Of a stretch of DNA of 45,429 nt, positions 31,963 to 40,628 are shown piece by piece. This stretch comes from an uncultured Hyphomicrobiales bacterium (lineage in GTDB: Bacteria > Pseudomonadota > Alphaproteobacteria > Rhizobiales > Devosiaceae). The stretch's first letter is position 1. The number at the start of each line of letters is the position of its first letter. A program made the translations under genes and the position numbers. The DNA is taken from positions 1-45,429 of the forward strand of contig CAIMLX010000246.1 in NCBI GenBank assembly GCA_903842455.1, given 5' to 3'. The notes beneath the pieces are model-generated. The model saw only the letters and a program-made list of their open reading frames with translations. It searched no databases and was not told the origin of the DNA.

Positions 31963-33753
31963 TCAACCCGCTTCCCGCTCCGCCTCGGGAGATTCCGGCA
32001 TCGTGTCGAACTGGGCGTTCAGCATGACGCGGATGGCATCCCGGGTCATCGGGCGGGAGATCAGGTAACCCTGCGCCTCGGCGTAGCCGGCGGCGTGGAC
32101 AGCCCGCAACTGGTCCGCCGTCTCGATGCCCTCTGCCGTGGTCGACATGCCCAGGCGCGCCCCGATATCGGCGACCGCGGAGACGATCGTCGCCGCCCCG
32201 TCCGACCCCTCCAGCGCCCGCACGAAGCTGCCGTCGATCTTCAGCTTGTCGAAGGGGAAGGCGAGCAGATAGCTCAGCGCCGAGAAGCCCGTACCGAAAT
32301 CGTCGAGCGCGATCCGGACACCCAGCGCGCGGAGCTGCCGAAGGGCCTCAAGGCTCTGCTCGGACTGCTCGAGGAACACGCTCTCGGTGATCTCGATCTC
32401 AGCCCGCCCCGGGGCAAGGCCCGATGAGGCCAAGGCATTCATCACGGTCGCAACGAGATTGCCGCGCCGCAGCTGGATGCTCGAAACATTGACCGCGACG
32501 CGCAGATCGGCCGGCCAACGCGCCGCCTCGGCGAAGGCCTCGCGCAGCGCCCATTCGCCGATCATCACGATGAGCCCGCAATCCTCGGCCACCGGGATGA
32601 ACTCGCCCGGCGATACGAGCCCCCGCTCCGGATGGCGCCAGCGGATCAGGGCCTCGAAACCCGAGAAGCTGCCGGCCCTCATGTCGAGTATGGGTTGGTA
32701 GTGCAGCTCGAACTCACCGCTCTCGATGGCGCGGCGCAGTTCGGCCTCGAGCCGGCGCCGGTCGGCAGCAGCATGGTCGAGGTCGGGCGCATAGGCACGG
32801 ATGCCGCCGCGCCCGCCGCGCTTGGCCGAGTAGAGGGCCAGATCGGCACTGTGCAGCAGCGCATCGATGTTGATGCCATCGGCCGGGGCATGGGCGATGC
32901 CGATGCCGACGGCAACGCTTACCACCTCGCCGTCGAAGTCGAAGGGTTGCTGGCAAAGCTCGGCAAGCTTGTGCGCCAGGTCCAGCGCGCTCTCCTCGTC
33001 CCCGCCGATATGGAGGATGGCGAACTCGTCGCCACCCATCCGCGCCACGGTATCGCGCGGGCCGAGAGCCTTGCCGAGGCGTGCAGCGAACTGGCGCAGC
33101 AGCGCGTCGCCGGTGGCATGGCCCAGCATGTCGTTGATCGGCTTGAAGCCATCGAGGTCGAGACACAGCACGGCAAAGCCGTCGGTCTCGACAATGCTGT
33201 CGAACGCGCGGCCGATCCGCTGGTAGAACAGCGTGCGGTTCGGCAGTCCGGTCAGCGGGTCGTGGTAGGCCAGATGCGTCAGCTCGGCCTGCATGTTGAA
33301 CAGCTCGGTGACGTCGCGGTGGGTGGAGACCCAGCCGCCATCGGCCATCGGCTGATGCGTCATCGAGATGACCTGGCCGGAATTCAGCCGGTGGATGCCG
33401 CCCAGCGGTCGCTGCTCGCGCACGGCGCCCATCCGGTCGGCCACATACTGCACCCCGTCGTCGCCGACATGGGTGTTGCCGACAACGCGGGCCTCGAGGA
33501 TGCGGCGGAAGCTGGTGCCCGTCTTCCCCAGGCTCGGCGGCAGCCGGTAAATATCGAGGAACTGCTGGTTGCAGACCACCAGCCGCGCGTGCCGGTCATA
33601 GAGCGACAGCCCGTTGCCCAGATTGTCGGCAATGGCCCGCAGGCGCAACTGCAGCGTACGGCTCCGCGCCTTGGCCAGCCCGAGCTGACGCTCGAGGCTC
33701 GGACGCACGGACGCGGCGCCCTGATCCTCTTGTGTGCTGCGGCGCTTGGACAA
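31963..33753 (-). CDS. PAS-GGDEF-EAL c-di-GMP signalling protein
   Basis: A 596-residue soluble bifunctional signalling protein. Residues 1-35 form a basic helix; a PAS-like domain (about 35-155) shows ADNLGNGLSLYDRHARLVVC and VSTHRDVTELFNMQ; GGDEF follows with DPLTGLPNRTLFYQ, DLDGFKPINDMLGHATGD, RMGGDEFAI near residue 240; then EAL with FEALIRWRHPERGLVSP near 365, NVSSIQLR, EITESVF, LDDFGTGFSALSYLLAF and AEGIET. Both catalytic sites look intact, so it may make or break c-di-GMP. The RxxD site before GGDEF reads GPRD. The start is TTG at 33753: an in-frame TGA upstream leaves no ATG/GTG option. Confidence 0.9.
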   Translation of the reverse strand: MSKRRSTQEDQGAASVRPSLERQLGLAKARSRTLQLRLRAIADNLGNGLSLYDRHARLVVCNQQFLDIYRLPPSLGKTGTSFRRILEARVVGNTHVGDDGVQYVADRMGAVREQRPLGGIHRLNSGQVISMTHQPMADGGWVSTHRDVTELFNMQAELTHLAYHDPLTGLPNRTLFYQRIGRAFDSIVETDGFAVLCLDLDGFKPINDMLGHATGDALLRQFAARLGKALGPRDTVARMGGDEFAILHIGGDEESALDLAHKLAELCQQPFDFDGEVVSVAVGIGIAHAPADGINIDALLHSADLALYSAKRGGRGGIRAYAPDLDHAAADRRRLEAELRRAIESGEFELHYQPILDMRAGSFSGFEALIRWRHPERGLVSPGEFIPVAEDCGLIVMIGEWALREAFAEAARWPADLRVAVNVSSIQLRRGNLVATVMNALASSGLAPGRAEIEITESVFLEQSEQSLEALRQLRALGVRIALDDFGTGFSALSYLLAFPFDKLKIDGSFVRALEGSDGAATIVSAVADIGARLGMSTTAEGIETADQLRAVHAAGYAEAQGYLISRPMTRDAIRVMLNAQFDTMPESPEAEREAG

Positions 33754-33868
33754 GTGAACGCGTCCATACTCGAAGGTCCGGCGGGTTTCGGGTCAGCGCG
33801 CCTGCCCGAACGCCCCGTCCAGGGCGGGATTGCACGCGGCAAGGTAAACGATTGCAGTAAAGAGGGAT

Positions 33869-34375
33869 TTAACCCTGTTGCGCTTCCGCATCAGCGGGCA
33901 GCGGCAGCATCCCGCGATAGATCCCCGGGCTCGACTTGGGGATCAGCATCGCATCGAGGCGCTTTTGATAGAACTCCACCGGCCCCGGGTCGCCGATCAC
34001 CGCGTAGGCATAACCGGCCTCCCGCATGCCGCGCAGTGTCGCGAACAGCAGCGCCTCGCCCACCCCCTGCCCGCGCACGCTCTCGTCGACACCGGTCGGC
34101 CCGAAGAACCCCCGCGCGCTGGCGTCATGGCAGGCAAAGCCGAGCAGCCTCCCGTCCTTGATCGCCAGCCAGATGGTGGTCGGGAACTGGCTCAGCGCCA
34201 TCTCGGCCTCGCCGCCCCAGTAGGGGTTGAAGCGTTCGAGGATCCAGTCCCGCACCGCATAGCGCTCGGGCGGCAGGGCGCGGCGGATGGTGATGCCGGC
34301 CGCCGCCATCCGCGCATCGGCCGGTGTCTCCGGCAGGTCGTACAGCCTTACGAGCAAGTCGCCAGTTTTGGCCAT
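33869..34375 (-). CDS. GNAT-family N-acetyltransferase
   Basis: A 168-residue acetyl-CoA-dependent acetyltransferase. The GNAT core shows TTIWLAIKDGRLLGFACHD, the acetyl-CoA pyrophosphate-binding motif DESVRGQGVGEALLFATL (R/Q-x-x-G-x-G/A) and AYAVIGDPGPVEFYQKRL. Its start overlaps the hexosaminidase stop by one base (TGATG), so the two are made together; an amino-sugar substrate is an attractive guess from that linkage but is not shown by the sequence. Confidence 0.85.
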   Translation of the reverse strand: MAKTGDLLVRLYDLPETPADARMAAAGITIRRALPPERYAVRDWILERFNPYWGGEAEMALSQFPTTIWLAIKDGRLLGFACHDASARGFFGPTGVDESVRGQGVGEALLFATLRGMREAGYAYAVIGDPGPVEFYQKRLDAMLIPKSSPGIYRGMLPLPADAEAQQG

Positions 34376-36309
34376 CAGTTGTCCTCGTAATTGCCGTACA
34401 TGTTGGGCATTAGCCCCACCAGCGCGGTGAAGCGGGCGAAGTCGCGGTTCGCGCTCCAGCCGGTCTCGGCGATGGCGGAGAGCCGGGGGAAGACCAGCCG
34501 GTCGAACACGGCACGATCGGTCATCGGCTCGTTCCAGATGCAGCCCTGGATGCCCATGAGATGCGCCCTCTCCGCCTCGCTCCACCCGGCGGCCGGCTCG
34601 AACCGGTAGGTGTTCTCGAGCGACGAGAAGCCGGCCCACGCCGCGCCGGATTCGGCGAATTCCTCCGAATGCGCCATGTCCATGTAGTAAGCCTGCGCCG
34701 GGGCGACGACGACGTCGTAGCCCTCGCCGGCGAGTTTCTGGCTGATCGCAGTATCCTTCCACCCCACGAGGTAGCTGCCCGCCTTGTCGATGCCGCCGCC
34801 CTGCGATGCTTCCTCCCAGGCGCCGGTGATCTTGCCCTTTTCGGCGAGGAACGCCTGCACGCGCTGCAGGAAATGCGCCTGCAGCGGCGCGGTGCCGTCG
34901 CTGCCAAGCCGGGCGCCGAGGGCGCGGGCCGCCGGCGACGTCTCCCACGCATCGTGCGGCACCTCATCGGCACCCACGTGGAAATAGCGCGACGGGAACA
35001 GGTCCACCATCTCGCCGAAGATCGTCTCGACAACGCCGTAGGTCGCCTCGACTCCCGGGTTCAGGCAGTTGTTGGGAAAGCCCTGCACCGAGAAATAGAG
35101 CCCGTTCTCGCCCGGATCGCGCAGTTGCGGCACCGCCTGCAGCAAGGCGTAGCAGTGCCCGGGCACGTCGATCTCGGGCACCACGTCGACCCCGAACAAC
35201 TCCGCAACCGCCACGATCCGCCGGATATCGGCCTTCGCGTAGTAGCCCCCGGCCCGCTCCGGCCCGGAGCCAAGCAGCGGCGGAACAGCAAGGCCGTAGC
35301 CGTTCCACGCCGCCTTCCGCGTCAGCTCGGGGTAAGCGTCGATCTCGACGCGCCAAGCCTCATCGTCACTCAGGTGCCAGTGCAGCACGTTGAGCTTGTT
35401 CCAGGCGAGCAGCGCCACGAAGCGCGTCACGTCGGCGCTCGAGTAGAACCGCCGCGCCACATCGAGGTGGCAGCCGCGCCAGCCATAGCTCGGCGCATCC
35501 TCGATCCGGCCGGCCGTCGGAAAGCTGAATTCGAGCAGCTTGCCGCGCGCCCCGCGCAGCATCTGACCCAGCGTGATGAGGCCGTAGAAGAAGCCGGTCC
35601 GGGTCTCTGCCGTCACCCGCGCGCCGTCGGGCGCAAAGTCGATGGCATAACCTTCCTTGCCGCCGCTGCCGGGCACCAGTTCGACCGGATAGCCGCCCTC
35701 GCGCTCCGGCCGGCAGAGCCCTTCGCCGGGGAACAGGATCGACGACAGCTGCTCGAAACCCTCGACTGCGGCCTCGGCATCGGTCCCGCCCGCACCCTTT
35801 GGCGCCAGTCCCGACGGCGCCGTCCGGCGACCTTTTACAGCCACCGACAGCGGCCACGGAATGATCGACACCGGTACCGGCGGCTGGGCCGGCACCGGGA
35901 ATCGCACGGTGCCGCGCTTCGGCGGCGTATCCATCGTGTAGAGGGTCGTCGGCACGGTCCGAAGGGAACGTGTCGAGCCATCCGCGAGGATCAGGAAGCC
36001 GGTCGTCGCGCCATCGGTCCAGTGCCGGATGGGGTGGGCCAGATTGTCGAAATCCACCACCCAGTCGGCGCCCGGCGGTAGCGTGAAGCCCGGCGGCGGG
36101 GCGATCTCGACGAAGTTGGAAAGCTGGGTGACGAAGCTGCCATTGGTCACCGAGGATTCAAGCCCGATCCGGCCCGGTCCCGAAAAGCCCAGCCGGAAGT
36201 CGCTCAGCATCGCGGTGCCCCGGTTGGCGAGGGTCAGCCGGTAGATCGCCTCGCCGCCCGGAAACAGCTCGCTCGAAAGCGTGACACCCTCATACCATTC
36301 CGAGACCAT
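34375..36309 (-). CDS. Cytoplasmic beta-N-acetylhexosaminidase (GH20)
   Basis: A 644-residue glycoside hydrolase family 20 enzyme that removes terminal beta-linked GlcNAc or GalNAc. An N-terminal beta-rich region (1-150, with LTLANRGTAMLSDFRLGF) and a GH20b-like domain precede the catalytic barrel: YGWRGCHLDVARRFY, WNKLNVLHWHLSDDEAWR, VVPEIDVPGHCYALL and the catalytic Asp-Glu in FHVGADEVPHD near residue 445. GIQGCIWNEPM closes the barrel. No signal peptide is present, so it acts inside the cell on imported chitobiose or wall fragments. The ATG 36309 has GGGAG about 11 bases upstream. Confidence 0.92.
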   Translation of the reverse strand: MVSEWYEGVTLSSELFPGGEAIYRLTLANRGTAMLSDFRLGFSGPGRIGLESSVTNGSFVTQLSNFVEIAPPPGFTLPPGADWVVDFDNLAHPIRHWTDGATTGFLILADGSTRSLRTVPTTLYTMDTPPKRGTVRFPVPAQPPVPVSIIPWPLSVAVKGRRTAPSGLAPKGAGGTDAEAAVEGFEQLSSILFPGEGLCRPEREGGYPVELVPGSGGKEGYAIDFAPDGARVTAETRTGFFYGLITLGQMLRGARGKLLEFSFPTAGRIEDAPSYGWRGCHLDVARRFYSSADVTRFVALLAWNKLNVLHWHLSDDEAWRVEIDAYPELTRKAAWNGYGLAVPPLLGSGPERAGGYYAKADIRRIVAVAELFGVDVVPEIDVPGHCYALLQAVPQLRDPGENGLYFSVQGFPNNCLNPGVEATYGVVETIFGEMVDLFPSRYFHVGADEVPHDAWETSPAARALGARLGSDGTAPLQAHFLQRVQAFLAEKGKITGAWEEASQGGGIDKAGSYLVGWKDTAISQKLAGEGYDVVVAPAQAYYMDMAHSEEFAESGAAWAGFSSLENTYRFEPAAGWSEAERAHLMGIQGCIWNEPMTDRAVFDRLVFPRLSAIAETGWSANRDFARFTALVGLMPNMYGNYEDN

Positions 36310-36339
36310 TGTAATACCACTCCCTTGCCGCGACGACTC

Positions 36340-37401
36340 CTAGTCGGTTCGGCCGCGGCTCGCAACGGGAAGGGTACCCCTGATCTCGTCGCCCGAGATC
36401 AGCGTGACCTCGTCGAACAGGTTGGACACCACGCAGACATGGTTCGGGATGATGCGCAGGCGTTCGCCGACGCGCGGCCAGTCGGACGCGACCGGCATCT
36501 CGATCACCCCGTGTTCTTCGGACAGCGTTTTCACGACAAGCTCCGTGCCCATCACCAACCCATGCCCGAGAGACAGGTCGCCGGCGACCGGATCGTAGGC
36601 CAGCGACTTCGAGCCGGCATCGATCACCACGCGGGTAGCGGTCGGCCGGCTCACCACGGTGGCGAGCACCGTCAGGGCGCAGTCGTCGAAGCTCGCCACC
36701 TTGTCGCGCACCTGCATGCGATCGTAGTAGATATAGGTGCCAGGCCGCCGCTCGGTCACCGGGCCGCCGCTGGGGGCCCACATGTCGGGGCTGTTGCCGG
36801 CGGTGATCGTCGATACGGCGATGCCGGCTTGCTTGAACAGTTCCAGCGCGGTTTCGAACCACGCATTCGCCTCGGCCACGCCATGCTTGGGCGGATAGGT
36901 CATCAGTCCCCCAAAACGCAGGCCGGGGGCCATTTCGATCTGCCGCGCCAGCGCCAGCGCCTGCGCCTGCGTCTGCACCCCGCAACGCCCTGCCCCGGTG
37001 TCGCACTCGACGAGCACGGTGAGTGGCTTGCCGCCGGTGAAGGTGCGGGCATAACCGGCAATCGTGTCGGGGCTGTCGGCAGTGACGGCCAGCGTGATCC
37101 GCTCGTTCAATGCCTTCAGCCGCGCCAGTTTCTTGTCGCCGACGATGTTGTAGGGCAGGAAGATGTCGTCGATGCCGCCATCGGCCATCACCTCGGCCTC
37201 ACCCAGCTTCTGCACCGTGATGCCCTTGGCGCCCAGCTCGATCTGACGCCGGGCGAACTGCGGTAGCTTGTGCGTCTTGGTGTGGGGGCGGAGCGCGTAG
37301 CCTTCCGTGTCGGCATGGGCCTGGGCGCGCTTGAGGTTGGCCTCGACCCGGTCGATGTCGATGAGGATGGTGGGGGTGTCGAGGTCGGCAATGGTCGGCA
37401 T
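36340..37401 (-). CDS. D-threonine aldolase / D-serine dehydratase-like PLP enzyme
   Basis: A 353-residue fold-type III PLP enzyme (alanine-racemase-like N-terminal barrel with a metal-binding C-terminal domain). Motifs: DLDTPTILIDIDRVEANL, PLP Lys in LRPHTKTHKLP near residue 40, ECDTGAGRCGV, GGLMTYPPKHG, TITAGNSPDMW, and the metal-site RIIPNHVCVVSNL. It should cleave D-threonine-type beta-hydroxy-D-amino acids or dehydrate D-serine-like substrates; the family cannot be split further by eye. GGGAGCC precedes the ATG at 37401. The stop is 30 bases upstream of the hexosaminidase gene. Confidence 0.85.
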   Translation of the reverse strand: MPTIADLDTPTILIDIDRVEANLKRAQAHADTEGYALRPHTKTHKLPQFARRQIELGAKGITVQKLGEAEVMADGGIDDIFLPYNIVGDKKLARLKALNERITLAVTADSPDTIAGYARTFTGGKPLTVLVECDTGAGRCGVQTQAQALALARQIEMAPGLRFGGLMTYPPKHGVAEANAWFETALELFKQAGIAVSTITAGNSPDMWAPSGGPVTERRPGTYIYYDRMQVRDKVASFDDCALTVLATVVSRPTATRVVIDAGSKSLAYDPVAGDLSLGHGLVMGTELVVKTLSEEHGVIEMPVASDWPRVGERLRIIPNHVCVVSNLFDEVTLISGDEIRGTLPVASRGRTD

Positions 37402-37459
37402 TTGAGGCTCCCTGAAGCGACGGTAATTGGACCCGCCGCAGTCGGGAATGCAAGCCGAC

Positions 37460-37744
37460 TTAAGGCTTCCAGCGCTTCTGCGCGCTGGCGCGCAGCACGA
37501 AGCCGATGATCTCCGCTGCCGCCTCGTAGAGTTCGATGGGGATCGGCTCGTCGAGGTTGACGCCGGCCAGCGCCTCGGCCAGTGGCGCATTGGCGTCGAT
37601 ATGCACATCGGCCTCGGTGGCGATCTCGACGATGCGTCGCGCCACCTCGCCGCGCCCCTTGGCGATGACGCGCGGCGCGTCCCGGGTGCCGCGCTCGTAT
37701 TCCAGCGCCACGGCGAGATTGACGTCCTTGGGAGGCTCACTCAT
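37460..37744 (-). CDS. FlhB C-terminal-domain-like protein (FhlB/YlqH type)
   Basis: A 94-residue protein homologous to the cytoplasmic tail of the flagellar/type III export switch FlhB: LAVALEYERGTRDAPRVIAK, GRGEVARRIVEIA, PLAEALAGVNLDEPIP and ELYEAAAEIIGFV. It lacks the membrane part and the self-cleaving NPTH motif; the residues at that place read PPKDVNLAVAL. Such stand-alone FlhB-C proteins (for example YlqH in Bacillus) can partly replace the FlhB tail. Its ATG overlaps the stop of the FliK-like gene by 4 bases, so the pair is co-expressed, and FliK is the known partner of the FlhB tail. Confidence 0.85.
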   Translation of the reverse strand: MSEPPKDVNLAVALEYERGTRDAPRVIAKGRGEVARRIVEIATEADVHIDANAPLAEALAGVNLDEPIPIELYEAAAEIIGFVLRASAQKRWKP

Positions 37745-39744
37745 CGGGCGTGGTCCAGCAACTGGCCCGGAGCCGCGGACGTGGAGCGCGGCGTGCCGTG
37801 GCGGACGCGCAGCGCGGTCAGTTCCAGCCCGTGGCGCTGGATCGCCGAACCAAGCTCGGGGAGCATCGCATCGAGGGCATCGGCGATCTCGGGGTCGGCG
37901 GCCCAGATCGAGATACTCGCGGAGCGGCCCAGCATGGCGATGTCGGCGCCGACCTCGCCGGTCTCGGAAAAGTTCATGGCGAAACGCATGCGCCACCCCC
38001 GCCCGCGCTGCTCCCGCTTGTGCTTGCCGTCGCGCTCGACCAGCAGTTGCAGGATACCGGTCTGGGTCCCCAGCAGCATGGGGATCTCGAAGCGGAGTTC
38101 GTTGCGCGGTGTGGCCGCGTCGGGCCGAGCGTCGATTGCCGGCTGGGAGGCCGATTGCAGCAGCTTTAGCCGCGACAGCGCCGCATCGGTCTGACCCAGC
38201 AGGGTTTGCACTTCGCTGCCGGCGTCGGCAGCCCCACCGGGGACCGCTGGCTGCGGAGGCGGCGCCCTTGGTGGCTCGCCCCGGATGGGAGGAGCCGGCC
38301 GCTCGACGGGCGCCACCGGGGCCGTTCCGTCGCTGCCCAGCAGGCCGACGAGGCCCGAGCGAAGCGCCAACAGTGCTGCCCTGTTGTCGCCCGGGGTCTG
38401 GCGGGTCAGCGGGGCCAGCAGCACGCCGGCCCGCAGCACCGCAGCTTCAAGCGCCTTGCCGTCCGGTACGGCGCGGTTGAGGTCGACCCGGTTGGCAAGC
38501 AGCCGCTGTGCCACCTCCAGCAGCGGTCGTGGCAGTGTCGGCGCAGCAGCGGTGACGATAGCCGCCAGCCGCGCCAGCAGCGGCGCGGTGCTGTCCTGAC
38601 GGGCCGCCGCCTGCGCCGGATCGGCGAGGTTCAGCGGCTGCGGCACGGCCCGTGACGGAACAATCGGCGCGGCTGCGAGCGGCAGTTGCCGGGCCACGAC
38701 GGACGGTTCGACCTGCGGCACCGGCACCGGGTAGGGAGAGGCGCGGGTCGGCAGCGCCTGCGGCGGCGCCGCGTTCAACGGGGCGGAAAGGGGCGGAGCG
38801 GGCTGCGGCTGCGCGGCGGGCGTTCCTGATGCCGCAGGCACGGCAGCTGCGGCCGGTGTCGCCGCGACGGCGACCGGCGCAACGGCAGCGGGCGAGGCGG
38901 GTATCGAGGCAGCTGGCTGTACGCCGGGAAGCGGCGCAGCTGCCGCGGTTCCGGCGCCCGTCCCCGGGGGCACAATCGGCAGTGGCACCTGTGCGGCAGG
39001 CTGTGCTGGCCCAGACTGCACCTGCGACAGGTTTGCCGGGGTGACTGGCATCGCCAGCGGAGCGGACGCGCCGGCTGCCGATGCGGGCTGGAGCGGCAGC
39101 GCTCCTCCTTGGTACGTCGGCGGCGCCGTGGCGGGCTGGGGTGGTGGCGACGCCGGTGCAGGAGCACTGCTCGTCGCACCCATTGGCTGGGGCGAAGGCA
39201 CCGGTGAAGCGGCCGGCGGCGTTGACGCAGCCGGTGTCGTGCCGACAGCAGGGCCGGCGGAGGTCCGAACCCCCGGCTGCACCGGCAATTGCGGCTGGGG
39301 CATTTGCGGCGCGTCCGCAGGTGTCGGAGATGCGACCGGCTGGGCAACGCGGGCCTGCACCTGTCCCTGCATTTGCCCCTGCGCCTGCATCAGCGATGTG
39401 GTGGGGGCCGGCAGCGGCAGGGGCTGGGCAACCTGCGGCGCAGCGTTTGGCATCGACACCGTCACGGCGGGCGTACCCTGCGGCGTGGTCGTCACCCTGA
39501 TGGTCACGGCGGCACCGGTGGGCAGGGGTGTGGCGAGCTTCAGCACGAAGCTCTCATTGCCGGCGGCCAGTTGGGTCAGCCCGGCTGCAAGCTGTCCGGT
39601 GACCTTCGCATCGATGGTCTGCCCGAGCTTCAGCATCAGTGAATCGATGCTGGCGCGGGCCTGCTTCACCACGGCCATTGCCGGGTCGGCGGCCGGCTGC
39701 TGGTTGCTGCTCAGCTGGGCAATGAGGCTGGCGAGGTCGGACAT
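37741..39744 (-). CDS. fliK: FliK-like flagellar hook-length control protein
   Basis: A 667-residue protein. The first 130 residues contain MSDLASLIAQLSSNQQPAA and an ordered block with FVLKLATPLPTGAAVTIRV; residues about 130-380 are a disordered Pro/Ala/Gln-rich tract expected for a molecular ruler; residues about 500-650 form the FliK C-terminal Flg_hook domain with LRFEIPMLLGTQTGILQLLV, FAMNFSETGEVGADIAML and LRVRHGTPRS. It should measure hook length and switch FlhB substrate specificity. ATG 39744 is used; GTG 39750 is possible. No other flagellar gene is visible apart from the following FlhB-C-like gene. Confidence 0.82.
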   Translation of the reverse strand: MSDLASLIAQLSSNQQPAADPAMAVVKQARASIDSLMLKLGQTIDAKVTGQLAAGLTQLAAGNESFVLKLATPLPTGAAVTIRVTTTPQGTPAVTVSMPNAAPQVAQPLPLPAPTTSLMQAQGQMQGQVQARVAQPVASPTPADAPQMPQPQLPVQPGVRTSAGPAVGTTPAASTPPAASPVPSPQPMGATSSAPAPASPPPQPATAPPTYQGGALPLQPASAAGASAPLAMPVTPANLSQVQSGPAQPAAQVPLPIVPPGTGAGTAAAAPLPGVQPAASIPASPAAVAPVAVAATPAAAAVPAASGTPAAQPQPAPPLSAPLNAAPPQALPTRASPYPVPVPQVEPSVVARQLPLAAAPIVPSRAVPQPLNLADPAQAAARQDSTAPLLARLAAIVTAAAPTLPRPLLEVAQRLLANRVDLNRAVPDGKALEAAVLRAGVLLAPLTRQTPGDNRAALLALRSGLVGLLGSDGTAPVAPVERPAPPIRGEPPRAPPPQPAVPGGAADAGSEVQTLLGQTDAALSRLKLLQSASQPAIDARPDAATPRNELRFEIPMLLGTQTGILQLLVERDGKHKREQRGRGWRMRFAMNFSETGEVGADIAMLGRSASISIWAADPEIADALDAMLPELGSAIQRHGLELTALRVRHGTPRSTSAAPGQLLDHAR

Positions 39745-39806
39745 GCGCACACAATGCGCCGCGCCGGTTAACGGATGTTAACTGTCGTCCGAACTCCGGG
39801 AAATGG

Positions 39807-40628
39807 TCAGCTGCCAAGGATGCGGCGCGCCCGCGCCAGCACCGGCGCGTCGACCATCCGTCCATCCAGACTGAACGCCGCATCGCTGGTGGGGGCGGCG
39901 GCGAGAACCCGTGCGGCCCAGTCGCGCTCCGCCTCGGTGGGGGCAAAGCCGTCATTGAGGATGGCCACGCCCGAGGGGTGAATGCAGGTGGCGCCATCGA
40001 AGCCGTGCGCCTTGGCCTCGCGGGCAGCCTCTGCCAGCACTTCGAGATCGGAGTAGTCGGCAATCGACTGCAGCAGCCCGAAGCTCAGCTTGCCTTCGGC
40101 CTTGGCCGCGTAGTGGACAGTGAGCTTGGGGAACCGCAGTACATCGGGGGTCGGCGTGCCACCGGTGACGGCAGTAAAATCCTCGGCCCCGAAGCTCAGC
40201 CCCATCACCCGCTGCACCCGGGCGATGGCCCGCGCGTCGAGCATTGCCGCCGGGTCTTCGATCATCGCGACGAAAGGGATTGGTTTACGGCCGAGCCGCG
40301 CCTCCTCGGCGCGGAGGGTTCCCGCCAGCGCCTCCAGCGCGTTGGGATCGCCGGCCTTCGGGATGAACAGGCCTCCTGCACCGGCTCGAACGGCCGCGAT
40401 CGCGTCGTCACGCTGGCGGGCGCCGGCATTGATGCGGACGAAGGCGGCAGCGTCGTTGCGAGTAACCAAGGCAATTGTCGCCGCGAGGTTGTCGCGGGCG
40501 GCAGTCTTGTCGGCTTCCGGCACAGCATCCTCGAGGTCGAGGATGATGGCGTCGGCGCCGCGTTCATGCGCCTTGCCGATAAACCGCTCCGAGTGCGCCG
40601 GGACGTAGAGAAGCGATCGCAGGGTCAT
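39807..40628 (-). CDS. CitE-like CoA ester lyase (HpcH/HpaI family)
   Basis: A 273-residue TIM-barrel enzyme: LRSLLYVPAHSERFIGKAHE, AIILDLEDAVPEADK (metal-binding Asp/Glu), FVRINAGARQRDD, GGLFIPKAGDP, PFVAMIEDPAAMLDAR (Glu) and GLSFGAEDFTAVTGG, closing GATCIHPSGVAILNDGF. The group includes citrate lyase beta, malyl-CoA/methylmalyl-CoA and citramalyl-CoA lyases, which cleave beta-hydroxyacyl-CoA to acetyl-CoA or propionyl-CoA plus a keto acid. Its ATG overlaps the stop of the CoA-transferase gene by 4 bases. Together they make a CoA activation and cleavage pair; the acid is unknown. Confidence 0.88.
   Translation of the reverse strand: MTLRSLLYVPAHSERFIGKAHERGADAIILDLEDAVPEADKTAARDNLAATIALVTRNDAAAFVRINAGARQRDDAIAAVRAGAGGLFIPKAGDPNALEALAGTLRAEEARLGRKPIPFVAMIEDPAAMLDARAIARVQRVMGLSFGAEDFTAVTGGTPTPDVLRFPKLTVHYAAKAEGKLSFGLLQSIADYSDLEVLAEAAREAKAHGFDGATCIHPSGVAILNDGFAPTEAERDWAARVLAAAPTSDAAFSLDGRMVDAPVLARARRILGS

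Noticed and set aside
37402-37740. In-frame upstream extension of the D-threonine-aldolase-type gene suggesting a longer or fused protein.
   Set aside because: The extension is Arg/Ser/Pro-rich and lies over the FlhB-C-like gene in another frame. The ATG at 37401 with GGGAGCC upstream fits the family's N-terminus.
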